From contig JAQBOH010000154.1 of NCBI GenBank assembly GCA_028288125.1, forward strand, positions 1-33,124: a DNA stretch of 33,124 nucleotides, in the 5' to 3' direction. Of this stretch, positions 23,724 to 32,131 are shown in pieces (positions within the stretch are counted from its first letter, which is position 1; every line of letters begins with the position of its first letter). The notes beneath the pieces were generated by a model. It had not been told where the DNA came from. It worked only from the letters and a program-made list of their open reading frames with translations, and made no database searches. Source of the DNA: Mucilaginibacter sp. GTDB taxonomy: Bacteria > Bacteroidota > Bacteroidia > Sphingobacteriales > Sphingobacteriaceae. Made by a program: the position numbers and the translations under genes.

Positions 23724-24436
23724 TAATGCTGGTTATCAGTAAATTTATAGCCTACCCCGCGGATAGAGTGAAAATAAACCGGGTTTTTAGGATCGGGCTC
23801 AAAGTATTTACGGAAAGTCAGGATAAAGTTATCTATGGTGCGGGTTGAAGGGTAAACATCATAGTTCCATACTGTTTCCAATATCTGCTCGCGCGAAACC
23901 GCGTCGTTCCGCCGTTCAATAAGCAGTTTAAGCAGCATGGTTTCCTTCTTGGTTAGCGGCGTAATCGAGCCATCGCCGTTTACCAGTTCAAATGAGTTAA
24001 AATGAATGGTTTTATCACCGATTTTATAACTGTTAAACTCTTTCAGCTCATCGCCCTTAAGGCTTCGTTTAACCAGGTTATTCACCCGCAGGATCAGCTC
24101 CTCAAGGTTAAAAGGTTTGGTCAGGTAATCGTCGGCGCCTTTTTTAAGGCCCGAAATTTTATCCTCGTTGGTATTTTTAGCGGTCAAAAACATGATCGGA
24201 ACCTCGGAGTTTTCCAACCGGATAGTTTCAGCAACCACAAACCCGTCTATCTCGGGCATCATCACATCCAGGATCACCAGGTTAAAACGTTCTTCCTTAA
24301 ATAGCTGCAAAGCTTTTTTGCCATTGGTGGCGGTCGAAACTTTATATCCCTCCAGCTCGAGGTTCAGTTTAATGGCTTCCAGCAGGTGGTCTTCGTCTTC
24401 GGCCAGCAGGATCCTTTTTTTATGCGGTGCTTCCAT
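23723..24436 (-). CDS. OmpR/PhoB-type response regulator
   Basis: The 237-residue protein has a receiver domain (about 7-122) with acidic pocket E14/D15 region (LLAEDED), phosphoacceptor D57 (VILDVMMPEIDG), T85 (FLTA) and K107 (LTKPF). A winged-helix DNA-binding domain follows (about 140-235), ending SIRGVGYKF. It is expected to be phosphorylated by the histidine kinase encoded just upstream (33-base gap) and to control transcription. It resembles Bacteroidota RprY-like regulators, but the targets are unknown. Position inside the haem block makes hem genes reasonable targets; this is inference. Confidence 0.93.
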   Translation of the reverse strand: MEAPHKKRILLAEDEDHLLEAIKLNLELEGYKVSTATNGKKALQLFKEERFNLVILDVMMPEIDGFVVAETIRLENSEVPIMFLTAKNTNEDKISGLKKGADDYLTKPFNLEELILRVNNLVKRSLKGDELKEFNSYKIGDKTIHFNSFELVNGDGSITPLTKKETMLLKLLIERRNDAVSREQILETVWNYDVYPSTRTIDNFILTFRKYFEPDPKNPVYFHSIRGVGYKFTDNQH

Positions 24437-24469
24437 TTGTTATGATTTTAGGTAAAAACAATTTGTGTT

Positions 24470-25339
24470 TCAATCAAATACGACTTCAAATATACTACCC
24501 GCAGGACGATTATCCTTTACTTTTATGCTGGCCTGGTGCTTATCCAGCACTTCTTTTACAATATACAGACCTAAACCCGTGCCTTTTGTGTTACGCGTCT
24601 CTTCGCTGCCCACCCGGTAAAACCTGTCGAAAATACGGCCTTTCTCTTCATCGGCTATACCAATGCCATGATCGGCAACCTGTAAATACACCCTGTCTTC
24701 CTTCGAAAACAACTTTACGGCTACTGTTTCGCAGGGGCCGGAATATTTAATGGCATTTTCTATAAGGTTGGTAACAACAGAAGTTAAAGCAAATTTATCG
24801 CCTGTGATCTGAATCTTTGGTTCAATTTCGGCATCGATGATCTGCTGGCTGGATTCACACTTGGTGATCTGCAGCCTGTTTACAATGCTGTCAACCAGCA
24901 CCGACAAATTGAATTTAGCTTTCGGGAATGTGTACGATTGGTTTTCAATTTTCGAGGCCAGCAGCATATTTTCAACCATATCGTCGAGCCGCTCAATATC
25001 CATTAATGATTTGCCGATAAAATCAAGTACCTGCTCCCGGGTAAGGTCTCTTTTTTGAATCGTTTGCAACAGTATCTTGATGGATGCAAGAGGCGATTTA
25101 AGTTCGTGGGTAACCGATAGCAGGAAATTCTTTTTTTGTTCCTGTAGCCGGCGCTCGCGGCATATCGACTTATGGAGCCAGATAGCCCCAGCTAAAAAAA
25201 CGATCAAAAATAACGAACCCTCGCCCACGATCATACCCAGGCTGCTGGGCATCTTTTTAACCAGCAAGTATCCCCACCATATCAACTCCGTTGAGGCGTA
25301 AATAATAAGGGCATAAAATATGATAAATGTTCTTCTCAT
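24470..25339 (-). CDS. Membrane histidine kinase with almost no external sensor domain
   Basis: The 289-residue kinase has two N-terminal transmembrane segments (about 5-27 and 38-57) with only about 10 residues between them. The HisKA motif follows directly: VTHELKSPLASIK with phosphoacceptor H78. The ATPase domain has the N-box (VVTNLIENAIKYS), G1 (DHGIGI) and G2 (GTGLGLYIV). With no periplasmic or PAS/HAMP sensor domain, it probably senses within the membrane or through a partner protein. It is followed by its regulator gene and a membrane TPR protein. The repeat-filled spacer upstream separates it from hemL. Confidence 0.92.
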   Translation of the reverse strand: MRRTFIIFYALIIYASTELIWWGYLLVKKMPSSLGMIVGEGSLFLIVFLAGAIWLHKSICRERRLQEQKKNFLLSVTHELKSPLASIKILLQTIQKRDLTREQVLDFIGKSLMDIERLDDMVENMLLASKIENQSYTFPKAKFNLSVLVDSIVNRLQITKCESSQQIIDAEIEPKIQITGDKFALTSVVTNLIENAIKYSGPCETVAVKLFSKEDRVYLQVADHGIGIADEEKGRIFDRFYRVGSEETRNTKGTGLGLYIVKEVLDKHQASIKVKDNRPAGSIFEVVFD

Positions 25340-25353
25340 CTTGTTATTAGTTT

Positions 25354-25446
25354 AGCCCCCTCTAAATCTCCCCCGGTAGGGGAGACTTTATTTAATTTGA
25401 AATTATCTTTAAAGCCCTCCCTACCGGGGAGGGTTTGGGTGGGGCT
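25354..25446. repeat. Imperfect inverted repeat between hemL and the kinase gene
   Basis: AGCCCCCTCTAAATCTCCCC (from 25354) is mirrored by GGGGAGGGTTTGGGTGGGGCT (ending at 25446), with CCGGTAGGGGA and TCCCTACCGG as inner stem parts. It fills nearly the whole spacer. Such G/C-rich arms around an AT-rich loop are seen scattered in Bacteroidota genomes. It may reduce read-through from hemL into the kinase gene. Confidence 0.8.
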
Positions 25447-25450
25447 TGTT

Positions 25451-26821
25451 CTATTTCCCCCTAAACACTACGTCTAAACTTTCAAATATAGCGCGTTTTG
25501 CTTTTTCGAGGTCAATTTTTGTATGGGCCGATGATATGAAACCAACCTCGTAGCCGGATGGGCCCAGGTAAACGCCCCTGTTGATCAGTTCGCGGTGCAG
25601 CATTTTAAACTTATCCATGCTTGCAGGGTCAATTTCATCTGCCCGGCGTATTGCTTCCTGGTCGGTAAAAGCGAACCAGAAGATTGAACCGATTGAAAAT
25701 ACTTTAAATATATAGTTTTTTGCTGAAGCATATCGCTGTATGGCTTCGGCAAATTCCTCTGTTTTGTTATGAAGGTCGCGATAAAACCCGGTTTTCAACA
25801 ATTCCGATAACTGCGCGATACCTGCAGCCATAGCCACCGGGTTGCCGGATAAAGTGCCTGCCTGGTAAACTGCGCCTTCAGGCGAAATATTCCCCATAAT
25901 TTCTGCAGACGAGCCGTAAGCGCCTACCGGCAATCCTCCGCCGATTATTTTGCCATAGGTAATAATGTCCGGCTTGACCTGGTAATGACCGGCGGCGCCT
26001 TCAAAACCAATCCTGAAACCGGATATCACTTCATCAAAAATGAGGAGCGCGCCATTTTGAGTACATATTTCGCGTAAAAATTGCAGGAATGCTTTTTCCT
26101 GTAGCAGCAACCCATTATTAGCCGGTATTGGCTCAATAATTACGGCGGCTACCTGGTCTTTAAATTCGTCGAATGCTTTTTGTAAAGCGGCCTTATCATT
26201 TAAAGCTACCACTATGGTTTCATCGGCGAATGATTTGGGGACGCCTGCGGAAGACGTTTCACCAAAAGTAACAAGACCAGAACCCGCCTTTACCAGCAAA
26301 GAATCGGAATGCCCATGATAACAGCCTTCGAATTTTAATATCTTGTCCCTTTTGGTATATCCCCGCGCCAGCCGGATGGCCGACATCACAGCCTCGGTCC
26401 CGGAGCTAACAAACCGGAGTTTTTTAATGAATTTATTATTTTTCAGGATAAGTTCAGCCAGCTCATTTTCCAGTGCCGTCGGCGCGCCGAACGACATACC
26501 GTGCTGCATAACTTCAATAACCTTTTCGCGTACTTTGCTATGATTGTGCCCCAGGATCAAAGGGCCCCACGAGCAGCAGAAGTCAATAAACTGGTTGCCA
26601 TCGGCATCCCACAGGTAACATCCATCGCCTTTTTCAATAAAAAGCGGGGTACCATATACAGATTTGAATGCCCTTACCGGGGAATTCACCCCGCCCGGGA
26701 AAAACGTCTTCGCCTTTGCATACAATGCGGCCGACTTCTCCCGGCTGATATCCGGCTTACCTGTAGTGCTTACCGTTTCATCAGCATCGCCTGAAAATAT
26801 TTTCTTTATTGAATCCAACAT
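25451..26821 (-). CDS. hemL: Glutamate-1-semialdehyde 2,1-aminomutase
   Basis: HemL converts glutamate-1-semialdehyde to 5-aminolevulinate using PLP. The 456-residue protein shows FPGGVNSPVRAFKSV, the aminotransferase region FVSSGTEAVMSAIRLARGYT, EGCYHGHSDSLLVKAGSG, the PLP aspartate D263 in IFDEVISGFR, and the Schiff-base lysine K291 in TYGKIIGGGLPVGAYG. PGGVNS lies at 42-47, about 25 residues later than in most HemL proteins. The N-terminal extension is real as far as the sequence shows, because no start codon is available closer to the core. It works directly after HemA, which is encoded further upstream in the same direction. Confidence 0.97.
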   Translation of the reverse strand: MLDSIKKIFSGDADETVSTTGKPDISREKSAALYAKAKTFFPGGVNSPVRAFKSVYGTPLFIEKGDGCYLWDADGNQFIDFCCSWGPLILGHNHSKVREKVIEVMQHGMSFGAPTALENELAELILKNNKFIKKLRFVSSGTEAVMSAIRLARGYTKRDKILKFEGCYHGHSDSLLVKAGSGLVTFGETSSAGVPKSFADETIVVALNDKAALQKAFDEFKDQVAAVIIEPIPANNGLLLQEKAFLQFLREICTQNGALLIFDEVISGFRIGFEGAAGHYQVKPDIITYGKIIGGGLPVGAYGSSAEIMGNISPEGAVYQAGTLSGNPVAMAAGIAQLSELLKTGFYRDLHNKTEEFAEAIQRYASAKNYIFKVFSIGSIFWFAFTDQEAIRRADEIDPASMDKFKMLHRELINRGVYLGPSGYEVGFISSAHTKIDLEKAKRAIFESLDVVFRGK

Positions 26822-26831
26822 CTTTTTTAGC

Positions 26832-26918
26832 GCAAAGCAGAAAGCACAAAGCTTAAAGCTATTTTTCTATTTTTAGTATTTTAAAAGCTTTCAGCTTTAG
26901 ACTTTATGCTTTTAGCTT
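26832..26918. repeat. Imperfect inverted AAAGC-rich repeat between hemB and hemL
   Basis: CAAAGCAGAAAGCACAAAGC and the following TTAAAGCT (from about 26832) are mirrored imperfectly by AAGCTTTCAGCTTTAGAC and TTATGCTTTT (to about 26914). The element fills the spacer between the two genes and could form a stem in the hemB-hemL transcript. A function is not known. Confidence 0.65.
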
Positions 26919-27890
26919 CTACAACCATTTATTCTCTAAAACTTCTTTTGCGTGATAGGTTAAAATTGCGGTTGCGCCTGCACGCCGTATGCTCGTTAAT
27001 ACTTCAGTAATAGCGCGCTGCTCATTTAACCAGCCCTTTTGTATAGCGGCTTTGATCATAGCATACTCGCCACTCACGTTATAGGCTGCCACCGGCAGTT
27101 CGGTATTGTCTTTAATTAATTTAATCACATCCAGGTAGGGCAGTGCAGGCTTTACCATCAGGAAATCTGCCCCTTCCAGTTCATCCAGGTTGGCTTCTAT
27201 CAATGCCTCACGCTGATTGGCGGGGTTCATCTGGTAGGTTTTTTTATCGCCGAATTTAGGAGCCGAATTCAGCGCATCTCTGAAAGGGCCGTAAAACGCG
27301 CTGGCATATTTGGCCGAATATGACATGATAGACACGTTGGTAAACTTATGTTCGTCCAAAATCTTCCTGATATAACCAACACGTCCGTCCATCATATCCG
27401 ACGGGGCGATAATATCCGCGCCGCATTGGGCGTGTGCGAGGGCCATTTTACCCAACACCTCCAGCGTTTCATCATTCAATATTTCGCCATTCTCCACAAT
27501 GCCGTCATGCCCGTGGCTGCTGTAAGGGTCCATCGCTACATCGGTGACAACACAGGCCTCCGGGAAATTCTTTTTTACTTCGCGGATCGCGCGCAGGTAC
27601 AGGCTTTCCTCCCGGTGGCTTTCGGTCGCGTATTTATCTTTTAATGATTCTTCAATGTTTGGGAATAAGTCAAAAGAATTCAACCCCAGCTTCATGCAGC
27701 TTTCAATTTCGCGCAGCAGGTTGTCGATCGAATAACGGTAGATGCCCGGCATGGAAGCCACTTCGCTTTTTTGAGCAGTGCCGTCCACAATAAACAGCGG
27801 GAATATCAGGTTAGCCGCGCTAACATGCGTTTCCTGGACCATCTGCCGGATGACTTCACTTTTTCGATTTCTTCTTGGACGTTGAAGCAT
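26919..27890 (-). CDS. hemB: Porphobilinogen synthase (5-aminolevulinate dehydratase)
   Basis: HemB joins two 5-aminolevulinate molecules into porphobilinogen. The 323-residue protein has both active-site lysines, K194 (SYSAKYASAFYGPFRDA) and K247 (FLMVKPALPYLD). The metal-site segment reads TDVAMDPYSSHGHDG: the cysteine triad of zinc-dependent HemB is replaced by aspartate, serine and histidine, as in Mg-dependent enzymes. So zinc is probably not used at the catalytic site. The start ATG is at 27890. hemCD lies 42 bases upstream in the same direction, so co-transcription is likely. Confidence 0.97.
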   Translation of the reverse strand: MLQRPRRNRKSEVIRQMVQETHVSAANLIFPLFIVDGTAQKSEVASMPGIYRYSIDNLLREIESCMKLGLNSFDLFPNIEESLKDKYATESHREESLYLRAIREVKKNFPEACVVTDVAMDPYSSHGHDGIVENGEILNDETLEVLGKMALAHAQCGADIIAPSDMMDGRVGYIRKILDEHKFTNVSIMSYSAKYASAFYGPFRDALNSAPKFGDKKTYQMNPANQREALIEANLDELEGADFLMVKPALPYLDVIKLIKDNTELPVAAYNVSGEYAMIKAAIQKGWLNEQRAITEVLTSIRRAGATAILTYHAKEVLENKWL

Positions 27891-27932
27891 TATAAGTTCA
27901 TGGTTAATTGTTCACGGTTCATAGCCATTTCG

Positions 27933-29513
27933 TTATAAACAACAGCCGAATACCGCTTCAGCAAGCCCGGTTTCGTCGGGCGAATATGGCAGCACATAAG
28001 TTAACCCAACCTCTTCCAGCTTTTTGCCGGTTGACTTGCCGATAGCGATAACCTGCTGGCCCGGGTCGAGCAAGTTACCTGCAAAGTAAGCATCTACGTT
28101 TGAAGGGCTGGTGAATATCAGTATTTCGGCAGCGCTAGCCTCGACGTCATCTTCATGTATCGTTTCATATACGGGCAGGTCGATGATCTTTGTATCGTCA
28201 GACAATGCCTGTTGAATGCTGCGCATGGAGTTTTGCGCGGCCGGGAACAATACCGTTGTTCCGTTAGCCACTTTAGCAAATTCTGTAGCAACATCTGATG
28301 TATCGATACCTGCCCCGGTATAATCTACAAAAAAACCTTTGCGCCGCATCGTATCTTCCGAGCCGCTTCCCATAACGCCGAATTTTACTTTTTTTGGCAA
28401 TGTGGGATTGAGATCAAAAAAGTATTCTATGGCGTTTTTGCTGCTGAAGAATATCCAATCGACGTGCCTTAAAATAAAAGAATCAAGTATGGTGATCATC
28501 GGCACGGTGCGGATCAATGACCGGGCTTCTATCTCAATATTGTGTTTATTTAAAGCTTTGCGAAAATAACTTTGCTCATTCAGTTCGCGGGATATAAAAA
28601 CCTTCTTCGGAAACTCGCGGTCCTCATCAAAATAAAAATATATTTTTTTAGCCAGGCCTTCTGTTGTTTCCGCTTCTAAAAATAACCTGTCCGGGAAATC
28701 ATCGCCTTCATTGGCTTTTGAGGTGAATACCTGGTAAGTATTTTCATGTTTACGGCAATAGCAACCCAAAGGTAAATGGCACCCTCCTCCAAAAAGTTTT
28801 AATAAGGTTCGCTCAACTGCTAACTCTTCGGCAACACCCGGATGGTGTATGGCCTGTAGCACACCAAACAGTTCCCTGTCGCTCTCCCTGATCTGTATAG
28901 CTAATGCCCCTTGCGCCGGCGCGGGGATCAGTTCGGTCGGGGTCAACTCCTCCACATGAAACTCGCTGAGGTCTAAACCAAGTCTTTTAACGCCCGCCTT
29001 GGCCAGCATAATGGCATCGTAGCTTTCACTCCGCAGCTTGCTGATGCGTGAAGGAACGTTGCCCCGCAGATCGATCACATCCAGATCGGGGCGGTAGGCC
29101 AGCAGCTGTGCTTTGCGGCGGTTCGATGAAGTGCCCACGATACCGCCGTATTTAACGGATAATTTTTGATGCACGTCCACACAGTCTTTCAGTATCAGCA
29201 GCAGGTCAGAAGGGTCTTCCCGTTCTGAAACTGCTGCAATAATGAGTCCCGGTGGATTTTCTGTGGGCAGGTCTTTATGCGAATGTACCGCTATATCAAT
29301 AGTGCCGGCTGATAGTTCTTCTTCAAGTTCTTTAGTAAAAAATCCCTTGCCTTCCAGTTTATCAAAGCTCAAATTGAGGATACGGTCGCCTTGCGTTTTA
29401 ATGATCTTTAATTCGGCGGTAATTCCGAGGGCTGCCAGGCTATCCTTTACAAAATTTGCCTGCCATAGCGCCAGGTCACTGCCGCGGGTTCCTATTTTGA
29501 TTTTTCTGTCCAA
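27933..29513 (-). CDS. hemCD: Fused porphobilinogen deaminase - uroporphyrinogen-III synthase
   Basis: One 526-residue protein carries two successive steps. The HemC part (about 1-300) has IGTRGSDLALWQA, HSHKDLPTE, the substrate-binding RRKAQLL and DLRGNV, and C245 in FGGGCHLPLGCY as the attachment site for the dipyrromethane cofactor. The HemD part (about 305-526) starts KKVFISREL and has IFFSSKNAIEYFF, then LIFTSPSNVDAYF and IAIGKSTGKKLEEVGL. The fusion could pass the unstable hydroxymethylbilane directly between sites. The start codon appears to be TTG (29513-29511), because no ATG or GTG precedes the conserved beginning. There is no internal stop between domains. Confidence 0.95.
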   Translation of the reverse strand: MDRKIKIGTRGSDLALWQANFVKDSLAALGITAELKIIKTQGDRILNLSFDKLEGKGFFTKELEEELSAGTIDIAVHSHKDLPTENPPGLIIAAVSEREDPSDLLLILKDCVDVHQKLSVKYGGIVGTSSNRRKAQLLAYRPDLDVIDLRGNVPSRISKLRSESYDAIMLAKAGVKRLGLDLSEFHVEELTPTELIPAPAQGALAIQIRESDRELFGVLQAIHHPGVAEELAVERTLLKLFGGGCHLPLGCYCRKHENTYQVFTSKANEGDDFPDRLFLEAETTEGLAKKIYFYFDEDREFPKKVFISRELNEQSYFRKALNKHNIEIEARSLIRTVPMITILDSFILRHVDWIFFSSKNAIEYFFDLNPTLPKKVKFGVMGSGSEDTMRRKGFFVDYTGAGIDTSDVATEFAKVANGTTVLFPAAQNSMRSIQQALSDDTKIIDLPVYETIHEDDVEASAAEILIFTSPSNVDAYFAGNLLDPGQQVIAIGKSTGKKLEEVGLTYVLPYSPDETGLAEAVFGCCL

Positions 29514-29535
29514 AGAGTTTTTGTACTTGTAACGA

Positions 29536-29543
29536 CAAATTTA
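29536..29543 (-). promoter_or_regulatory. Candidate -7 box upstream of hemCD
   Basis: On the minus strand this reads TAAATTTG, matching TAnnTTTG. The transcript would start near 29532, about 19 bases before the TTG start. No clear -33 TTG is present, so it is only a candidate. Confidence 0.35.
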
Positions 29544-29640
29544 ACTTTTTACAAGCAAGATTTATGGATTAATTGAGGATATGAAAGTTGGGTGACTTTG
29601 TTAAGTAAAAAGTTAAAAGTTTAGCTTTTATTAAGGCAAA

Positions 29641-30864
29641 TCAGTTATTGATCAATATATCCTTCGCCATGATCATGGGTACGCTAATATATTTTTTCTC
29701 CATGTAGTTGATCACTTTTTCCAACACTTCACGCGATTGCTCGTCCATGCCCTGCACTTCATCGGCGAAAACGGAATTGATAGCGGTGTTGCGTATCTCC
29801 TTGATCTTTTCGGGCACCTGGCGCATGGCCAGCTCGATACGGCGTTGTTTTAGCTCAAGTAAAAAGGCAGAGATGTTTTCAGCAATTATGGCTTCGGCAT
29901 GTACCAATTCCTCGTATCGTTCCTGGACGTTACGCTTAGCAATTTCATTTAATGAATGTACCTCGATGAAATTTACCGGGAAGTTTTCAAGCACTTCGGG
30001 AGCGGTATCGTTTGGTACGGCCAGGTCGACAATTGTTTTTTTGGAGGTATCGCCGTTCAGTAACGAAATGTAAATTTCATTGGTGATAATAGGTTCAGTT
30101 GCCGATGTACAGGTAATGATGGCATCAAAGCCCTGTTTATAGTCTTTTAACGCATCCAGGTTAAAAGCTTCGCCGCCGAGGTCGTCGGCTAACAACCTGG
30201 CATTGGCAACGGTACGGTTAAAAACCGAAAAGTTCGAAAACTTATGTTTTTGCAAGTATTTTGAAATGTTCCTGTTGGTTTCGCCGGCGCCGATGATCAG
30301 GATGCGGGCATTGGAACATAATTTAAGGTCTTTAAGTTTACGGTAAGCTAGTGAAACTACCGATATAGGATTCTTTGAAATATTGGTATGGGTGTAAACT
30401 TCTTTAGCTGTTTTAACCACGCAGTTCATAAACATGCGCAGGCAATCACCGGTAAGGCCAGCCTCTTTGCAGCTTTCATAAGCTTTGCGTATCTGTGCCA
30501 AAATTTCCTTTTCGCCTACAACGAGGCTTTCGAGCGAGCACGATGTACGAAGCAGGTGTTCAAGCGCTTCTTCACCCTCATAAATTGAGGCGGCATCCAG
30601 GAAGGTGCCGGTTGAAATCGAGCACAGCCCTATATTCAATGCCCCGATAAATTCTTTTGCAAATGCTTTGTCGACTACGTGTGGCGTAATCATCACAAAT
30701 TCAACACGGTTACAGGTTGCCAGGTAGAAAATTTCGGATATGCCGAACTGTGTTTTAACCTGTTGAAGTTTATCTGTCAGATTCTCCTGGCAAATCACTA
30801 ACCTTCCCAATTCCTTCAGCTCAATCTGTTTATGCGTAAAAGCTATTACCTTTAGATACTTCAA
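29641..30864 (-). CDS. hemA: Glutamyl-tRNA reductase
   Basis: HemA uses NADPH to reduce glutamyl-tRNA to glutamate-1-semialdehyde, the committed step of C5-type tetrapyrrole synthesis. The 407-residue protein has the catalytic cysteine C51 in YLATCNRVEF, the substrate-side SLVVGEKEILAQIRKAYE, the nucleotide-binding ARILIIGAGETNRN and a helical dimerisation tail (about 310-405). This is the usual control point of haem synthesis. It is preceded by a good promoter candidate and separated from hemCD by 127 bases. In this organism haem synthesis therefore uses the C5 route, not the Shemin route. Confidence 0.97.
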   Translation of the reverse strand: MKYLKVIAFTHKQIELKELGRLVICQENLTDKLQQVKTQFGISEIFYLATCNRVEFVMITPHVVDKAFAKEFIGALNIGLCSISTGTFLDAASIYEGEEALEHLLRTSCSLESLVVGEKEILAQIRKAYESCKEAGLTGDCLRMFMNCVVKTAKEVYTHTNISKNPISVVSLAYRKLKDLKLCSNARILIIGAGETNRNISKYLQKHKFSNFSVFNRTVANARLLADDLGGEAFNLDALKDYKQGFDAIITCTSATEPIITNEIYISLLNGDTSKKTIVDLAVPNDTAPEVLENFPVNFIEVHSLNEIAKRNVQERYEELVHAEAIIAENISAFLLELKQRRIELAMRQVPEKIKEIRNTAINSVFADEVQGMDEQSREVLEKVINYMEKKYISVPMIMAKDILINN

Positions 30865-30886
30865 AGCGGTTTTAAATTTGACCCAA

Positions 30887-30920
30887 CAAATGTAATTGGA
30901 TTAATATAAGGCAGTGTCAA
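30887..30920 (-). promoter_or_regulatory. Candidate hemA promoter (-33 TTGACA, -7 TACATTTG)
   Basis: Reading the minus strand, TTGACA begins at 30920 and TACATTTG spans 30894-30887, with 23 bases between TTG and TA. This fits the Bacteroidota -33/-7 arrangement and is the most complete promoter in the window. The transcript would start near 30883, about 20 bases before the hemA ATG. Confidence 0.5.
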
Positions 30921-30990
30921 CCCTTTGTCATACAGTTGAATTTAGAATGTTTATAAATTAGCTGTGAGGACTGCCATTTTTAGGAATAAA

Positions 30991-32010
30991 CTAAATGGCT
31001 TTTACCATTTGCTCTAATGCCTCTATCCAGGTGGAAGCATCATTGAGGCTTTCAACCAATTGCACATGTTCCCCGCCAAGGGCTTTAAACTCGCCGCCGT
31101 ATTCTTCGGTGACTTCATAAACCGTTTCGAGGCAATCGGCGACAAAGGCGGGACAAAATACCAACAAGCGTTTTTTGCCTTCGTTAGCGAGCTTTGCAAC
31201 TACTTCGGTGGTATAAGGCTGTACCCACGGGTCGCTGCCTAAGCGCGATTGAAAACAAATGGTATACTTCTCTTTTGGGATATTTAATTTTTCGGCAATC
31301 AAACGCGCGGTATGATGCGATTGCGCCGAATAACAAAACTTGTTGGCATCAGTCAGTACCGCGCAGCAATCGCTTGTTTTTAAGCAATGATTATGGGTGT
31401 GGTCGGATTTTATAAGTTGCCGCTGCGGCAAACCGTGAAAACTGAACAGGATATGGTCAAAAGTTTCCGGCTGGTATTTTTTAGCGTTATTGGCAAAGGT
31501 TTCGATCATCAGTTCGTTATCATGGAACGAGTTGATAAACGAGATACTTGGTTTTGTGGGCCATTCAGCTAATAACTGCATCACCTTATCATAAACCGAC
31601 CCGGTACTGGCGGAAGCATATTGGGGAAATAAGGGAATAACCTGTATGCTATCTACCAAACCGGCCTTAAGTTTTTTCAAAGCCGATTCAATCGAAGGGT
31701 TTTGGTAACGCATAGCCAGCTCAACCTGGTAATCGTCGCCTAAACGTTCCCGGAGCAATTTCAGCTGCAACTTGCTGTAATGCAAAAGGGGAGAACCTGT
31801 TTCATCACTCCATATAGTCTTATATAATTTAGCAGATTTTGGGCTGCGGAAAGGAACGATAATGCCTTTTACCAAAAGCGCCCGTGAAAAGGCGTTGATA
31901 TCAATTACGCGGGGGTCCATCAAAAACTCGCCCAGGTATCGGCGTACATCCTTTGTTTCGGGACTATCGGGCGTACCCAGGTTTACCAGTAAAACTCCTT
32001 TTTTTGCCAT
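30991..32010 (-). CDS. hemH: Ferrochelatase
   Basis: HemH inserts Fe(II) into protoporphyrin IX, the last step of haem b synthesis. The 339-residue protein has VLLVNLGTPDSPE at the N-terminus, VIPLFPQYASASTGS, the metal-site histidine H192 in LFSFHGLPQRQL, and E295 in ADCLETVYEV. Cysteines at 209, 215, 216 and 226 (NHCLKTSDCCAVLTDANKFC) are notable. Some ferrochelatases bind a 2Fe-2S cluster through cysteines, but the arrangement here is central and may not be a cluster. A candidate -7 box (TATTTTTG, minus strand) is at 32032-32025. hemA follows 126 bases downstream. Confidence 0.96.
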   Translation of the reverse strand: MAKKGVLLVNLGTPDSPETKDVRRYLGEFLMDPRVIDINAFSRALLVKGIIVPFRSPKSAKLYKTIWSDETGSPLLHYSKLQLKLLRERLGDDYQVELAMRYQNPSIESALKKLKAGLVDSIQVIPLFPQYASASTGSVYDKVMQLLAEWPTKPSISFINSFHDNELMIETFANNAKKYQPETFDHILFSFHGLPQRQLIKSDHTHNHCLKTSDCCAVLTDANKFCYSAQSHHTARLIAEKLNIPKEKYTICFQSRLGSDPWVQPYTTEVVAKLANEGKKRLLVFCPAFVADCLETVYEVTEEYGGEFKALGGEHVQLVESLNDASTWIEALEQMVKAI

Positions 32011-32024
32011 AATTTTGGTGTGCG

Positions 32025-32032
32025 CAAAAATA
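32025..32032 (-). promoter_or_regulatory. Candidate -7 box upstream of hemH
   Basis: The minus strand reads TATTTTTG, a fit to TAnnTTTG, ending 14 bases before the ATG at 32010. A short leader of about 10 bases is implied. No -33 TTG is seen at the usual distance. Confidence 0.4.
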
Positions 32033-32131
32033 GTGATTAGAGGCTAGAGTTTAGAGATTAGTTAAAAAGGGACATTAGCCTGATAATACTACAAGAGATA
32101 CTGCCAACTGCATACTGAAAACTGCTAACTT

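Noticed and set aside
24427..24750. Plus-strand frame of 107 codons opposite the kinase gene
   Set aside because: Composition and overlap with the ATPase domain of the kinase show it is a shadow frame.
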